Shown: positions 19,570-31,042 of the stretch, piece after piece | How the letters are laid out: each line of letters begins with the position of its first letter | How positions within the stretch are numbered: position 1 is the stretch's first letter | Assembly: GCF_022605725.1 (NCBI RefSeq) | Contig: NC_065550.1 | Coordinates: 4,092,001 to 4,156,000 of the forward strand | Origin: Anthonomus grandis grandis | Lineage: Eukaryota > Arthropoda > Insecta > Coleoptera > Curculionidae | Reading direction: 5' to 3' | DNA: 64,000 nucleotides | Translations under genes and position numbers: made by a program | Notes under the pieces: generated by a model | Databases searched by the model: none | Seen by the model: the letters and a program-made list of their open reading frames with translations, nothing else | Told to the model about the DNA's origin: nothing

Positions 19570-21370
19570 AGGTTTTCAACGACGCTGGAATCTCCGGTTA
19601 CGCGGCCGTGTTGGATATTTTTTTAAGATATGGGATGATGCTGCCAATTATGTTTTTATTATTTTTTTTGAACATACAACACGGTGTCATTTATGTGGTG
19701 GTCAAGTGATAAGTGATATACTTAAGGGTGGAGGCATATTGAAATTTCTTAAAAATTAAAGTTTATTAACAAATAATTACTTACCAAAATATGTTTTTGA
19801 GACAAAAATTAATACAAAAATATATATAAAAAGCTATTTTTACAAAATTACCAACAAAGTTTAATACAAGTTATAATTCCAACAAACATTGTTTCCTTCA
19901 TTTTGTGTTCAAGAGGGTCAAGTTTTTAAATAAAAAGCCCGTTGCACTTAATTAACTAAAAACTAATATACAAAAAATATGTGGAACAAATTTTAAGATA
20001 TAAGTAGGTTTCACGTAAATATTATAAAGAATAATTGAAATAATTCATAAGACTTAATACCGATCATAATATAACTTCTTGATCAATAATTTTTTGTAAA
20101 AAGTAACCCATTTTGTCATGTGATTCAATATCTGAAAAATTGTGCAGCGTAGTGACATCTGTAAAGTAAGGGGTTGTGAGTGAGGATGTTAATAGAAATT
20201 GAAAATAGGCCACATTTTAAGTTTTAAGCGACACAGGAAAATTCTCAATTACCAGTTGTTACAACTATACTTAAAACTATAAAAAGATACCTAGTAACAA
20301 AAAAAAACATTTTGTTTAAAGACCCCGCATCACGGTTATACAGGACGTCAATAGAGGTGGTATAATTAGAGGAAAGTTGAGCAATATAGTGTCCTTTTAT
20401 AATAAAATCTAAATACTTCCTAAATTTTGCAAAAAACTGAAATTTGGCAAAATCATTTTATTTTTTTCTGGCGTTATTTCAAAATATATGACAAAAGTAT
20501 TTATTAAATGAATAAATTATTGTGACCACTTTTTCTCGCTTATACGATGACACCTTTAAAATTTAAAATACGACGTTCTGTCTTTAAAGAGCCATCATCA
20601 ACTTTGTTTTTCTTTGTCGGCGCTATATTGACCATTTGCAGTTTAACGACGCGGGAATCTTTGGGCGCCCGGCCGTTTTGTTATTTTTTTAAGACAAGGG
20701 CGATGATGATAACAGCGCTTTTATTTATTTTGTTATTGCCGATATTTAAATGCGCTGTGATCTCGCATAAATAACTAGATAAATGTGGTGGTTAAGTAAT
20801 GTATGAATGTTTGAATAAGGGTTGAAATGTTTTGAATAAGGGTTGAAATGTTTTGAATAAGGGTGTAACAACACTATAAAATATCGAAAATAGGCCACAC
20901 TTTAATTTGCAATACAGGGAAACACTTAATTACTAATTCTTAAAACTAGAAAAAGTTAATAAGAAAAAAAAACAAATATTTTGTTTAACAGTATGAAGGG
21001 TCTCATCGCGATTATACAGGATGTCCAAAATAAGGATGAGCAGTAAATGGTTTAATTAGGCGAAAGTTGCGCAATATAAATGCAATGATTGAATAAATGC
21101 AATCTAAAAATTGGAAAAATGCCAAATACTTCCTAATATTCAGGAAAAAGGTGAAATTTGGCAAAATGGTTTTTTTATTTTTTTCTGGCGTTATTTGAAA
21201 ATATAAAATAAAATCATTTATACATTGTTGTAAACGCTTTCTCTCATTTACAAGTTAACATCTTTAACTTTTAAATACGACGTTTAATAACTCTTAAATC
21301 CTTCTTTAGAGAGTCATAACCAACTTTTTTTCTTCTTGTCGACTCCATGTTGGCCACTTGCAGTTTTGAA
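19570..21370 (+). repeat. Degenerate long tandem repeat
   Basis: Two units of about 700 bases are readable: pairs such as AAAATAGGCCACA (20202 and 20887), a TGGCGTTATTT block (20470 and 21187) and TTGCAGTTT (20632 and 21358) recur in the same order. A third partial copy shares AACGACGC…GGAATCT and GCGGCCGT/CCGGCCGT blocks at 19577 and 20644. Short open frames here (19436-19759, 20547-20774) overlap the repeats and I do not regard them as genes. Confidence 0.7.
20809..20866 (+). repeat. 21-bp minisatellite, about 2.7 copies
   Basis: The unit TTTTGAATAAGGGTTGAAATG is repeated head to tail. It lies between the long repeat units. Confidence 0.85.
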
Positions 21371-21719
21371 TAACCCTTTTACAACAAGAATTACTTTTTC
21401 AACGAGGTAATTTCTAGTGAGTAGTTGGAATCATCCCTATTAAATATTATATACCTCTCTCTCTTTTAAATACAATTTCGAATTTCAAAAAATTAAAAAC
21501 ATACTTTATTTATAAATAAATGGTACCTACTTGTTGACATGGTACTTCTATGATATAAAATAGGCACATTAATTGACATATTACTAACACATAATTTAAA
21601 AACAATACATAATAGTGGGTTCAACATACTAGTATAAACACAAAATGTATTTTCAATTTCAAAGCAAGACGACTTAAAAATTTTTTAGAGTAACATCACA
21701 AATTCTAACCTTTACATCT

Positions 21720-22930
21720 TTACTAAAAACTAATTATATACTATTGGCCTGTTCCTAACTATCTTAAAAAAATTCTAATGCTATAAAAATACTTGCTTTT
21801 AAGAAGTTTCGTTAAGAACCTTATTAAAGCGAGGAGAACTTCTAGAGACTTTTATGACATTTGGAAAATGCTCAAGTAAATAAGAGAATTCTTAGTTCAC
21901 TTTTCGGGATGGGCATTGGAATATTGTATTCTTTTCTGATATTATAATGTTTTAAGGAGACATTATTTTGAAGATACAATTTATATATTTTGTATATTAG
22001 GCAAGCAGACTCAACAATAAACAAGCAACACAAGGAAAGTATCTTTAAATAGGGGTCTGCATGTCCTGTGGAGATTTATGACACATATATTTAATGGCTC
22101 GTTTTTTAAAAACAAACATCGAGTCAAAAAGCCGTTTACTAATGCAACTCCAAAATGTTATTCTATACTGTAGGTATTTTTGTATGAAAGTAAGTTCCAA
22201 CATTCGACAAAAAAAATAGACCGTTTTTGCAGATATCAATCTCAGTTCATTTAAAACCACTCTAACAGCATAACATCGTCTAGCCAGTTTTTGTCTCCTG
22301 ACATATCTCCATAAAACTTACGTTTATGATCGATAACAATTCGAAGAAATCTGTTAAAATTATTCACTTCCAATTCTTTCTTGTGAATCATGAACATAAA
22401 AACTTAACAATTTAGTCTTATCTATGTTTAAAGACAACAAATTAGCATCAAATCACTGTTTAATCATTAATAAATCTTTAGAAATTGTTTTTGTTAATGT
22501 GCTTTTATTATTGTCTGCCCATAAGATAGTGGTGTCATCTGCAAAAATAGTGAAGAATCCTCTTATCTGGAGAAACGCCAGGTCATTTATATACAATAGA
22601 AATAAAATAGGACCGAGAAACGAACCCTGCTTACTACACAAAGTTCAGACAAACTGCCATTTGGCCAAACAAACTTTTTTCTGTCTAACAAAACAAAATT
22701 TTAACCATTCTAGAGCAACTCCCCTAAACCCATATCTAGAAAGCTTACCGAGCAATATTCCATGGTTGACACAGTCAAAGTCTTTAGAGAAGTCGCAGAA
22801 TACCGCTGCAGCTCTTCAAGCTCAAATATAATCTCTCCAGGAATGAAAACATTACTCGACATTCATTTAATATGTTATTTTTTTTAATTAGGAAAGCTAC
22901 CATTCGTACTATAACCAGTTTCTCAATAAC
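21720..22930 (-). pseudogene. LINE reverse transcriptase relic inside the 7-bp-TSD element
   Basis: Minus-strand frames give a damaged block 3-4 (TLTVSTMEYCSVSFLDMG region, then QGSFLGPILFLLYINDL, about 22590-22630), the catalytic block IFADDTTILWADN (about 22530), SLNIDKTKLLSFY (about 22410) and thumb remnants to about 21720. FADD is preserved but several frameshifts and stops break the frame. Confidence 0.65.
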
Positions 22931-23400
22931 TTTAAAGGCTTTTTAGGCTTTATTTTTATCTTTTTCATGAATGAATTTCATCATGAAAACAATTATTGAA
23001 AATACTTAAAACACTAAAGACATAATAATATAAACATAATATATTGATCTAAAATTTTCTTAAAGTAAAAAAAAGAAAAAGAGAAAATGGCTCTCATAGA
23101 CATGAAGAGACAGTATTTTTAAGAGTTCGGATTGATTTTTGTAGATAAAATAGATAATTTTCTGTGAGGTTTATAATTAGATTTTTTTAAAGATTTTCTA
23201 ATAAGATTTTGAGATTCCCATATTAGGTTGTTATAAATCAAAGTCTTAATTAATATACGCACACTGATTAATTTTGCCTAAAGGAGCCATCGTCTCACAA
23301 ACTAAACACATTTACATATATCTATCTATTTGTGATTATGATATCCAAGAAAATTTTTTAACAACTAACAAATTGCAATACGGCAAACACGAACCTGTGC
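22931..23400. other. No gene seen
   Basis: AT-rich interior of the 7-bp-TSD element. A short open frame at 23274-23534 runs into the element's GC-richer right subterminal region and is not supported as a gene. Confidence 0.4.
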
Positions 23401-24770
23401 AAAAATTCTCCCACACGACTCGGATGATCGGCCGATTACTAATGAGAAGCGACGGACGAAATTATTTTCGCGCATACTGGAGAGAATCGCCATCTATTTT
23501 TCACGCATATTTGCGGTCACGCTTTAGCCCATAAGGTTGCGTATCTTCCCAAATATTCAATCAACGCTACTTGTTTGCTTAAATTCACGCACAATTTTTA
23601 CTCGCCAATTTGCGCTATTTTGAACTGTCACTAATAGTACTTTAAACATCCGCTAGGCTCTTAGAAATATAGGGCTGGGATGCTTAGTCGAAAACTAGTT
23701 TGTCAATATTATCATACCCAATATTTGAAATTAGCCTTATTTTTTGCAAATTTATTAAGAAATGGCCGAAAAATGGTTCTGGCCGGCTAACCGGCACAAT
23801 CACCCTATTTAAATTCGATCACTGATTGGCTATTGCTAATACGGTGTACTTCATGCCCGCACCATTAAGGCAAAACGGCAAAACGTACAACGGATTGGCT
23901 GCGTCCAAAGTCAAGCGTTGCGGCTGCTTGGCTTTTGCTAATACGGTGTACCTTTTCTACGCACGTCGCTAATCGCGTGCATTTTGTTTTGTTTGCTAAT
24001 TATTATTTATGTAAGTTTTGAAAATATTTTCACTGCGTTATTAGTATTAAGTTAGTATTTTGCACCACAGTACCATGAGCAATTTAAAATTGCCAGTTAG
24101 TTTCAAACACAAGCTTATTAGTAAATCTAATCCTGATGAAACTCATGTATTTTGGGCAGATATAACCTCAAAGTAGGGTTGCCAGATGTCCTGGATTTCG
24201 CAGGATGTCCTGGATTTGAGGCTGGAATGTAGGCGTCCTGCAAAGACCTGAGAAAGGACGCCTAATGTCCTGGATTTCAGAAAAGCAAATATTTCAAATT
24301 ACAAATCCTTTTGTTTCACGGCTCCCTCCGGCTGCCGCGTTTCGCTTAATTCGAACGTAACATTCTGCGCCATCTTTTGATAAATAGAAAAAAATGCCAT
24401 AATATTAACCACGCAGATCGCTTTTCGAGACGTATCCAATAGCGCTAGTGGCACTAGCGCGGCGGACGGCATTGGCAGTTTGATTAATTTTTGGGATTCC
24501 CCCAAAGCCCAAATGTGTTTACATTTGTTTTGTGTTTTGAGGTTATATTATATTACCATCAGTTGGCAGAAGTTCTTATACAACCCGCAAGTATAGAGTT
24601 AGTTATTGGTTTTTCAAGTATTTAGTACACCTTTTACGCATTTTCTTTCTGATGAGTAGAAATTAAAAAGATAAGTTTTTTTTTGGGTTTAAAAAAATAT
24701 TGCAATATTCCAATACCTATTTTGATACATAGGTACTTAAACATTTGTGTTTTTGTTAGTATTTTGTAAG

Positions 24771-27006
24771 ATGGATGAACTAAATGGCCCAACAACATCA
24801 TCAAAAAGCTAAAAGATTAAATAAATATAAAAAAGAATGGGAAAATACATTTAATTGGCTCGCAGAGGATAATCAAAAAGCTAGATGCAAATTGTGTAAA
24901 AAGTCTTTTTCATTTATATATGGTGGTCTAGGTGACATAAAGCGGCACGCGGAAGGCTCTGAGCATGAAAAACACGAAATTGTGTTAAAGTAAATTAAAA
25001 CACTACAATCATTTTGGGACGAGAAGGAAAAGTTATGGATTCTCAACAAGAAAAAATACTGGCCTCAGAAGTGGCAAATGTATATCATACTGTTAAACAT
25101 GCTCATTCCTATATTTCATTAGATTGTACAAGTCAATTGCTTGCAGTAATGTATCCTAATTCCAATATTGCCACAAAAACTCGTTTGGGTAGAACAAAAG
25201 CAAGTATGATTGATTTTAATGTCCTGGCCCCTTTTTCAGTAGAAAGTCCATTATGTGAGCTTAGCAAAGGAGTTTTTTTTTGGAATATCCACAGATGCCT
25301 CTAATCATGGGAGCGCTAAGCTTTTCCCAATACTTTTAAGGTATTGTACATTTAAGGAATTACTTATACGTATACTTTTAAATAAGTTTTTAAGGTATTA
25401 TGTTCCATCAGAAAGAGTAAAATTATTTCTTCTTGATTTTTTCGAAGATCCCGACGAGAGTGCAAATGGTATTTACACTAACTTAAAAACTAGAATTTAA
25501 CATGCTGGCCTTTTATTAAAGCATACATACATACAGCATATAAACATACATGCTATTCGGCTGATAATGCAAATGTTAATTTTGGACGCTTGCATTCTGT
25601 GTACCAATTATTATATAAGGAGAATAATAAAGTTCTTGCAGTGGGTTGTCCTGCGCATATGGTAAACGATTCTGTAAAAAAATGCTTTAGCAAAATGCCG
25701 TTTTGATGTAGAAACTTTGATTTTAAAAACTTTTAACCATTTTTTATCTCAAGCAAAAAGGTGCAAAGAGTTAAAAGATTTTTTTAATTTCGTGGATTTG
25801 GAATATAAAACTATTTTAAGGCATGTACCGACCCGTTGACTAAGCTTATTTCCAGCCATAGAAAGATTGCTGAACATTTTTCCAGCCATTAAGAGCTAGA
25901 GAAAAAAATGAAAACTCTAAGTCTTGGTCTCAAAATATCTTTTTATATCTATTAATCAGGTAACATGTTTCGCTAATAAAGCATCATGCGTGTGTCACTT
26001 GGCAGGTCATCTAGCTATAAGGTCTGATGATGCTTTATTAGCGAAACATGTTACCTGATTAATAGATATAAAAAGATATTTTGAGACCGAGACCTAGAGT
26101 TTTAATTTTTTTCTCTAGTTACGTAGGTCTCTTTGAGATAATGGACGAGTTCTTTGAACATTAAGCTACTTTCTTTCCCAGGAAGAAACAATTCCTATTG
26201 CACTACAAGATTTTTTCTCTGAAGACAATTTTGTAGTACAGAAAACTGAATGTTATCTATGTTTTTTTCACAACTCACTAAAAATTGTTTTTGACACAGA
26301 ACAAAAACTTGAAAAGGCCGATTTACTTTGTTTCGAAGTTTACAATATTTTAAAATCTCTAAGAGAAAAAATTAGTCAACGAATAAATGATAATTTCTTT
26401 GGCTTTCTAGCGTCAAATCTTTTAAAAACTTTTGCACCAAATGAACAAACTCAAATAAGAGAATCCTGTTTAGAATTTTATAAAAATATTGCTGCTTATC
26501 TAGATTCAAAATATGAATTTTCAGAAAATAATTTGTTTTCAAAATTAAATATTTTTTCTTTAAAAACTCCATTTAATTTTGATTCACCTATGGAAGTTGT
26601 AAACAACTTACCAATCGACATGAATGTTGGTAATCTGTATGAAGAATTTTGTATAGTCAAAACTACCCTTGACAAAGCTTGCACTTTATCTGAGGAGACT
26701 AATATTATCCAGAAATGGAATAACATATTCATAGGTAATCCGGAACTTATTAATTTTTTAAAAATAAAACAATTTGTTTTTTCCATATACGGGTTAAATG
26801 CTGACTCTGAAAGAATTTTTTCTTTATGTAATGCAGCCTGGAGCGACAGCCGCAATAAACTCCTGGTTGATCACGTAAAAGCAGAGCTTCAGATTAAAAC
26901 TAATTTTAATTTAAAGTGCAAAGAATTTTATAATATGGCTATTAAAAATAAAAGGCTCTTGCAGGCAGTCAAATCTAACCAAAAATATTCTTTTTCATCC
27001 AAATAA
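24771..27006 (+). pseudogene. hAT transposase (BED finger type)
   Basis: A BED zinc finger opens the protein (CKLCKKSF…HAEGSEHEKH, about 24890-24975). The catalytic core has the first Asp in GISTDASNHGSAK (about 25285-25320), the second in YSADNANVNFG (about 25560) and the CPAHMVNDSVK block (about 25645). The hAT dimerisation domain at the end (FVFSIYGLNADSERIFSLC, about 26770-26830; SDSRNKLLVDHVKAEL) is open for 157 residues to 27006. The ATG at 24771 is followed by a frameshift before the finger, there are others near 25000, 25270 and 25500, and a foldback element interrupts it at 25896. Not functional. Confidence 0.85.
25896..26118. mobile_element. Foldback element with 92-bp arms
   Basis: Arms 25896-25987 and 26027-26118 are near-perfect inverted copies, ends CTAGAGAAAAAAA; the loop is 39 bases. 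It interrupts the hAT transposase. The arm contains CTGATGATGC…TTAGCGAAAC, which recalls a hammerhead ribozyme core (see findings). No clear target duplication. Confidence 0.85.
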
Positions 27007-28299
27007 TTTTTTTTAAAGCATTTTAAAACATTTATCATTTATGTATTATTAAGTAAGGAATATACGAGTATCCTGTTTTAATTTGGTACCATAATTTAAA
27101 CAAATGTAATTTTTATGTAAAATATATTTTTTGTAATACATATCTTCATGTAAAATATAAAAAATCTTTTTTTTATGTAAAATATACTTATGTAAATAAC
27201 TGTCAGTTCAATAAAAACATGTCCTTCATTATTTTTATCTGTCCTTCCTTTTTTAATATTGTGTCCTGTGATTTTTAAATTTAAACCTGGCAACCCTACC
27301 TCAAAGAAGCAATGCAAACAGTGGATTACAGAGATCTCCTCCGCAAATGAGACAGCATGGGTGCTGCGTACCTCTAAATTAGCTTCAAAAAAGCTTGTTT
27401 GCTGGTGAGTCTTAACTGCAACTAAATACCCACTAAAATTATAAACTAATAGTGTCCACTTGATTTTATTAATTTAATTTTTAATCAAATAATTCTTTCA
27501 TAGACAATTTCATAATATTATAACTACCATGTTATTTCACTCTTTAGCGACTGGCATACAGAATTAAAAAGAAAGATAATGAGTAAAAAACAAGAGATAT
27601 TTGTCGTAAGATAAATAAAAAAATTGCCCTTATGCGGTTTTTAAGTGAGCAAATTTTATGTCTATGATGTTACTTACCACTAATGAAATTACACTCTTCA
27701 TTACAAAAACTTTATCAATTTCCTAGTTAATTTCTATTGTCAATTTATTTATTAATTTAATTTTTAAAATCCAGTTTTTAAATTTCTGTAATTTCAGAAT
27801 GGAATATGTCTTTCATCATGCATTAAAAAAAATCACAATCCACAAGAAAATCTCGACTGCCAAGCAGCAATTGTTATTGTCGAAAAAGTTCCAACAAAGT
27901 GGAGTATGTACAAAAATGAACAAATAAAGGTATTGAGTTTGTTTTTAAAATTATCAAGTTTAATATGTGATCTATTCTAGAACAATTTGCCGGCCCTAAT
28001 AACAATTAAAAATAAACACGCTCATGCTTTAAACAATACAGTTGCGCTCAGTTATTTACCTGCATCGGAAGAAGTAACAAATACATTTGAAACATATTTT
28101 GGTAATGGCATGGGCATAACAGCTATTCATTTTCATTCTCACAAATTGGAGCTTGAGATGGATGAAACAAATATCGCCAATGCACGAGTGAATCCAAAAT
28201 ATAGATCAGTAAAGTATTGGTACACAGAATGGAGATAAATAAATTATGGGATACGAACTGAAGTTGGATCCTTAGAGGTAAATTAATTAATGAAATACT

Positions 28300-28560
28300 T
28301 CCAATATACAGAGTGATCCAGTATCGAGTCTCACGATTGTGCAACTTTGCCATAATTTAACCAACTGTACCTTCTATGGTTTATGGCATCCCAATGATAA
28401 GGCTCGATATTAAATCACAATGTACAGTGTGAAAAGTTCAACTGGAATGATGTCGATATACTTACTGGTTATTGCACGTACTATATTGGAAAAATTCAGA
28501 CACGTCGATTTTTGCTTTCAAAAGGGCGATTTTACACACCCTTAAAAAATTGATAATAAC
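28300..28560. other. Possible Tc1/mariner-type end fragments in the intron
   Basis: ATATACAGAGTGATCCAG at 28307-28324 looks like a decayed CAGGGTG-type end, and AAATTCAGACACGTCGATTT near 28490 recalls element ends elsewhere in the window. No partner arm was identified. The intron otherwise shows nothing. Confidence 0.3.
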
Positions 28561-28566
28561 TATATA

Positions 28567-29127
28567 CAGTGAGCGGCTAAAATATGGAACAAGTTCATTT
28601 AAAAATCAGGTATTTATTTTTGAAAAAAAATCTTGAACACGCTCCTAAGGATTTATGGTTTCGCATCTTTTGCACTAAAAAGAAAATATACAGGGTGTGT
28701 CAAAAAGTAGTTTCGATATCAAATTAATTTTTTTTAACGGAACACCATGTATATATTTGTCTTTTCTAAGTCTACGGTGGATTCTCGATATATTTTGACA
28801 TAGGTACTATGGGTCAACTTTCAACTGTTTTCGAGTTGTTGACGTTCGAAAAGTGACGTTTCGGACATTTTGATCGCCTGTAAAATCGAAACGATGTGTG
28901 TTCCTTAATCAAAATATGTCGAGAATCTACCGTAGATTTAGAAAAGACAAAGATATACATGGTGTTAAAAAGAATAAATTTGATGTCAAGACTACTTTTT
29001 GACACACCCTGTATATTTTCTTTTTAGTGCAAAAAAAAACGGAACAAAAAATTATAGTAGACGTATTTTTTTAAAAGTCAATACCTGATTTTTAAATCAA
29101 TTTTTTTCATATTTTAGCGGCTCACTA
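28567..29127. mobile_element. MITE in the MULE's third intron, with a second MITE at its centre
   Basis: Outer arms start CAGTGAGCGGCTAAAATATG and are inverted copies of about 120 bases, flanked by TA; the right end reads CTCACTATA, missing the last G. The inner element occupies 28691-29011 (CAGGGTGTGTCAAAAAGTAG and inverse, TATA flanks) and lies exactly where the outer arms meet. No coding. Confidence 0.85.
28691..29011. mobile_element. Inner mariner-type MITE
   Basis: 321 bases, almost entirely palindromic: CAGGGTGTGTCAAAAAGTAG at the left, its inverse at the right, with inverted interior (TCTACGGTGGATTCTCGATA and a partner near 28918-28937). TA target duplication. Confidence 0.85.
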
Positions 29128-30768
29128 TATTTCGACATTATTTAAGTCAAAAAACTCAGTATAACGTTGGCAATTTCATTTTTGCAGAAGCTTAAGGAAA
29201 AAGCCGCGGAATATGAGAAGCTTGGAATATTATTGCAAACTACAGACGATCCAATTACAATTGTAATTATAACACCCATAATGCAAAGAAGCCACAAACT
29301 ACCAGCTACAAAAGACATCATATTTATTGATAGTACATCCTCTTGTGATGCAGAAAATCATGCAATAACGTTCATTTTGACGGTAACTGTAGCTAGGGCT
29401 GTACCTCTAGTATTGTTATTACCAAAAACCAAACCATACCTGATTACGTATTTGGTTTAAATGGAATAAAATTGATTCTTGGGAACGAAGCTTTTGGAGG
29501 TTCTTGTCCAAAATATATTATGACGGACGATAGTGAAGCCGAGAGGCAAGCATTAAATCAAGTATTTACAGAGTTAAAACTTTTGCTATGCTCTTTTCAC
29601 GTGTCGCAGTTAATATGGAGATGGCTTTGCGAGAAGACGCATAATATTGAAAAAAAACGACCGACCAGCATTGTATGATAGTTTCAAAAAGATACTGAGG
29701 TCTTCTAACGCTGACATGGCAGAAAGTAGCTTCGAATCTGCATTAAGCAACAAACTGCTGTAAAATATCCCGCTTGGATTATGTACGTGAAGAATTACTG
29801 GGAACGCCGACTTTATTGGTGCTTAGCATACAGAAATGCAAGTACGTATGGTCACCAAACAAATAATTTCTCTGAAATATCTGTCAGGCTGTACAAAGAT
29901 ATTGTGTTAAATCGATGCAAGGCCTACAATATCGTGGCCTTAGCTGATTTTACATGTACTGTGCTGGAACAATACTATATTCGACGTTTATTAAATTTTA
30001 CTCACAGACGAGTAAATGGAAAGAGGGCCATTTTCAAAAAAGAAATGAAGAAAGCATCTTATTTGACAAAAAAAGACATAGTTCTTGTTGAAAAATTCTC
30101 ATTCAAGGTACCAAGCAGTGGCAGTAGAAAAAAAGGTTTACGAAGTCGACATGCAAATGGGTCATTGCACATGCGAGGTTGGAAGGCTGGGAAACTTGTG
30201 TAAGTACAAAACTGCCACTTTTGTTTCATTATTTCGATGTCATTTCATGCACAACGGAAGAAAGATTTACAATGGCTGTATTGGTCTTGGAAGAAAAAGC
30301 TAAGTCAAAGGAGTTTTACGTCAATTTTGAAGATTTTAGCGCCGGACATGACGATTCAACCTTAACATCGTTCATTTTGGAAAATGTTATTGAAACATAC
30401 GCAAGCGATGATGACTTTTTTTTGATGAAAATTTAGTAACGACTTTGATGGAAAAACACATAAAATTCGGTACTCAAAAATCACTTATAAGCATTTGCTC
30501 GCGAAGACTGGACCGTGTAAAAATCAAAAGTAATTGGGATACTTGTCTGAGTACTTGCGGAAGCACGTTTGCTTTAAGGCATCGAGGTGGTGCTGCGATA
30601 CGGGTACAACCAACCTCAGTCGCTAGAAGAAGACCTGGCGTATCTAGGGGTAGCAAACGTCTTCCTGTTGGTAGACCAGCGAAGGGCGAAAAAGTGAAAC
30701 CGAAACGAAGAAGAAATTTAACTAAAAATTTAAGAAAAAATTTACCCAACGCAAAATTGCATTAAATC

Positions 30769-31042
30769 CTGTATATATAGTAGGTATTGTATCTACCTAC
30801 CATGTATTTTTACATTAAAACCTTTTGCTCGAGTATAGTTTTTTATTTCTAAAATTGAAACTCCTGTAAAAAAATAGTAATTGAAAATTGGAATTTTCAT
30901 AATGCAACTTGGATGAGCTCAAAATTACGCATCTTTAGTCCTAAACTAAAAACAAGCTTCCATTCTCATTGTAGATAATTTTTTTTTTCGAATTTGGATT
31001 AATTTCTCAAACACTTTTGATTAAGTAGAAATATGCAGCTTC
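30769..31042. other. MULE 3' region, no gene
   Basis: AT-rich sequence between the transposase stop (about 30765) and the right inverted end (about 31043-31181). Confidence 0.5.

Larger units (their letters stand above)
19402..23566. mobile_element. Unclassified 4.2-kb element with 7-bp target duplication
   Basis: Left end CGTTGATTGAATATTTGGGA; the right end is its near-exact inverse, and the similarity continues (GATACGCAAYC) to about 35 bases. The element is flanked by CTACTTG on both sides (19395-19401, 23567-23573). A second, 38-bp copy with its own 7-bp duplication is at 40397-40434. No transposase is readable: the inside holds degenerate tandem repeats (19570-21370) and a LINE relic (21720-22930). 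The superfamily is not clear to me from ends and duplication length. Confidence 0.85.
15651..23805 (-). mobile_element. pogo-type element inside the MULE's left end
   Basis: Ends are GGGTGAATGCGCC (left) and the inverse of GGGTGATTGTGCC (right), flanked by TA (15649-15650, 23806-23807). TA duplication and a DDE_1/CENP-B-like transposase (16302-18901, minus) place it in the pogo/Tigger group. Without the unrelated 19402-23566 insertion it is about 4.0 kb. Confidence 0.9.
24174..27298 (+). mobile_element. hAT element in MULE exon 1
   Basis: Ends TAGGGTTGCCAG and its approximate inverse CTGGCAACCCTA; flanks are an exact 8-bp duplication CCTCAAAG (24166-24173, 27299-27306), the hAT signature. 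Excising it restores the MULE reading across the site. It encodes a BED-finger hAT transposase and carries a foldback insertion. Confidence 0.93.
24074..30768 (+). pseudogene. MULE transposase gene, split by a hAT and by MITEs
   Basis: ATG at 24074. Exon 1 (24074-27404) is interrupted by the hAT at 24174-27298; exon 2 is 27798-27929, exon 3 27981-28277, exon 4 29188 to about 30768, with GT-AG borders. The N-terminal Cys/His part (LSSCIKKNHNPQENLDCQA, exon 2) looks like a FLYWCH/GCM-type finger. The MULE core has FIDSTSSCD (about 29330), IMTDDSEAERQAL (about 29520) and LLCSFHV (about 29590). A SWIM-type finger follows (HCTCEVG…LCKY, about 30165-30205) with Tyr where His is expected. The C-terminal IRVQPTSVARRR block (about 30600) is typical of insect MULEs of the Phantom kind. 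A stop at 28236-28238 and frameshifts near 29440, 29660 and 30110 disable it. Confidence 0.85.

Noticed and set aside
19436..20774. Open frames of 107 and 75 residues in the 7-bp-TSD element
   Set aside because: They lie in copies of the same degenerate repeat but in unrelated frames, and have no transposase motifs.
22424..22831. Plus-strand frame of 135 residues
   Set aside because: Complement of the LINE RT relic that contains the FADD block on the minus strand.
30474..30749. Minus-strand frame of 91 residues
   Set aside because: Complement of the MULE C-terminal basic block.
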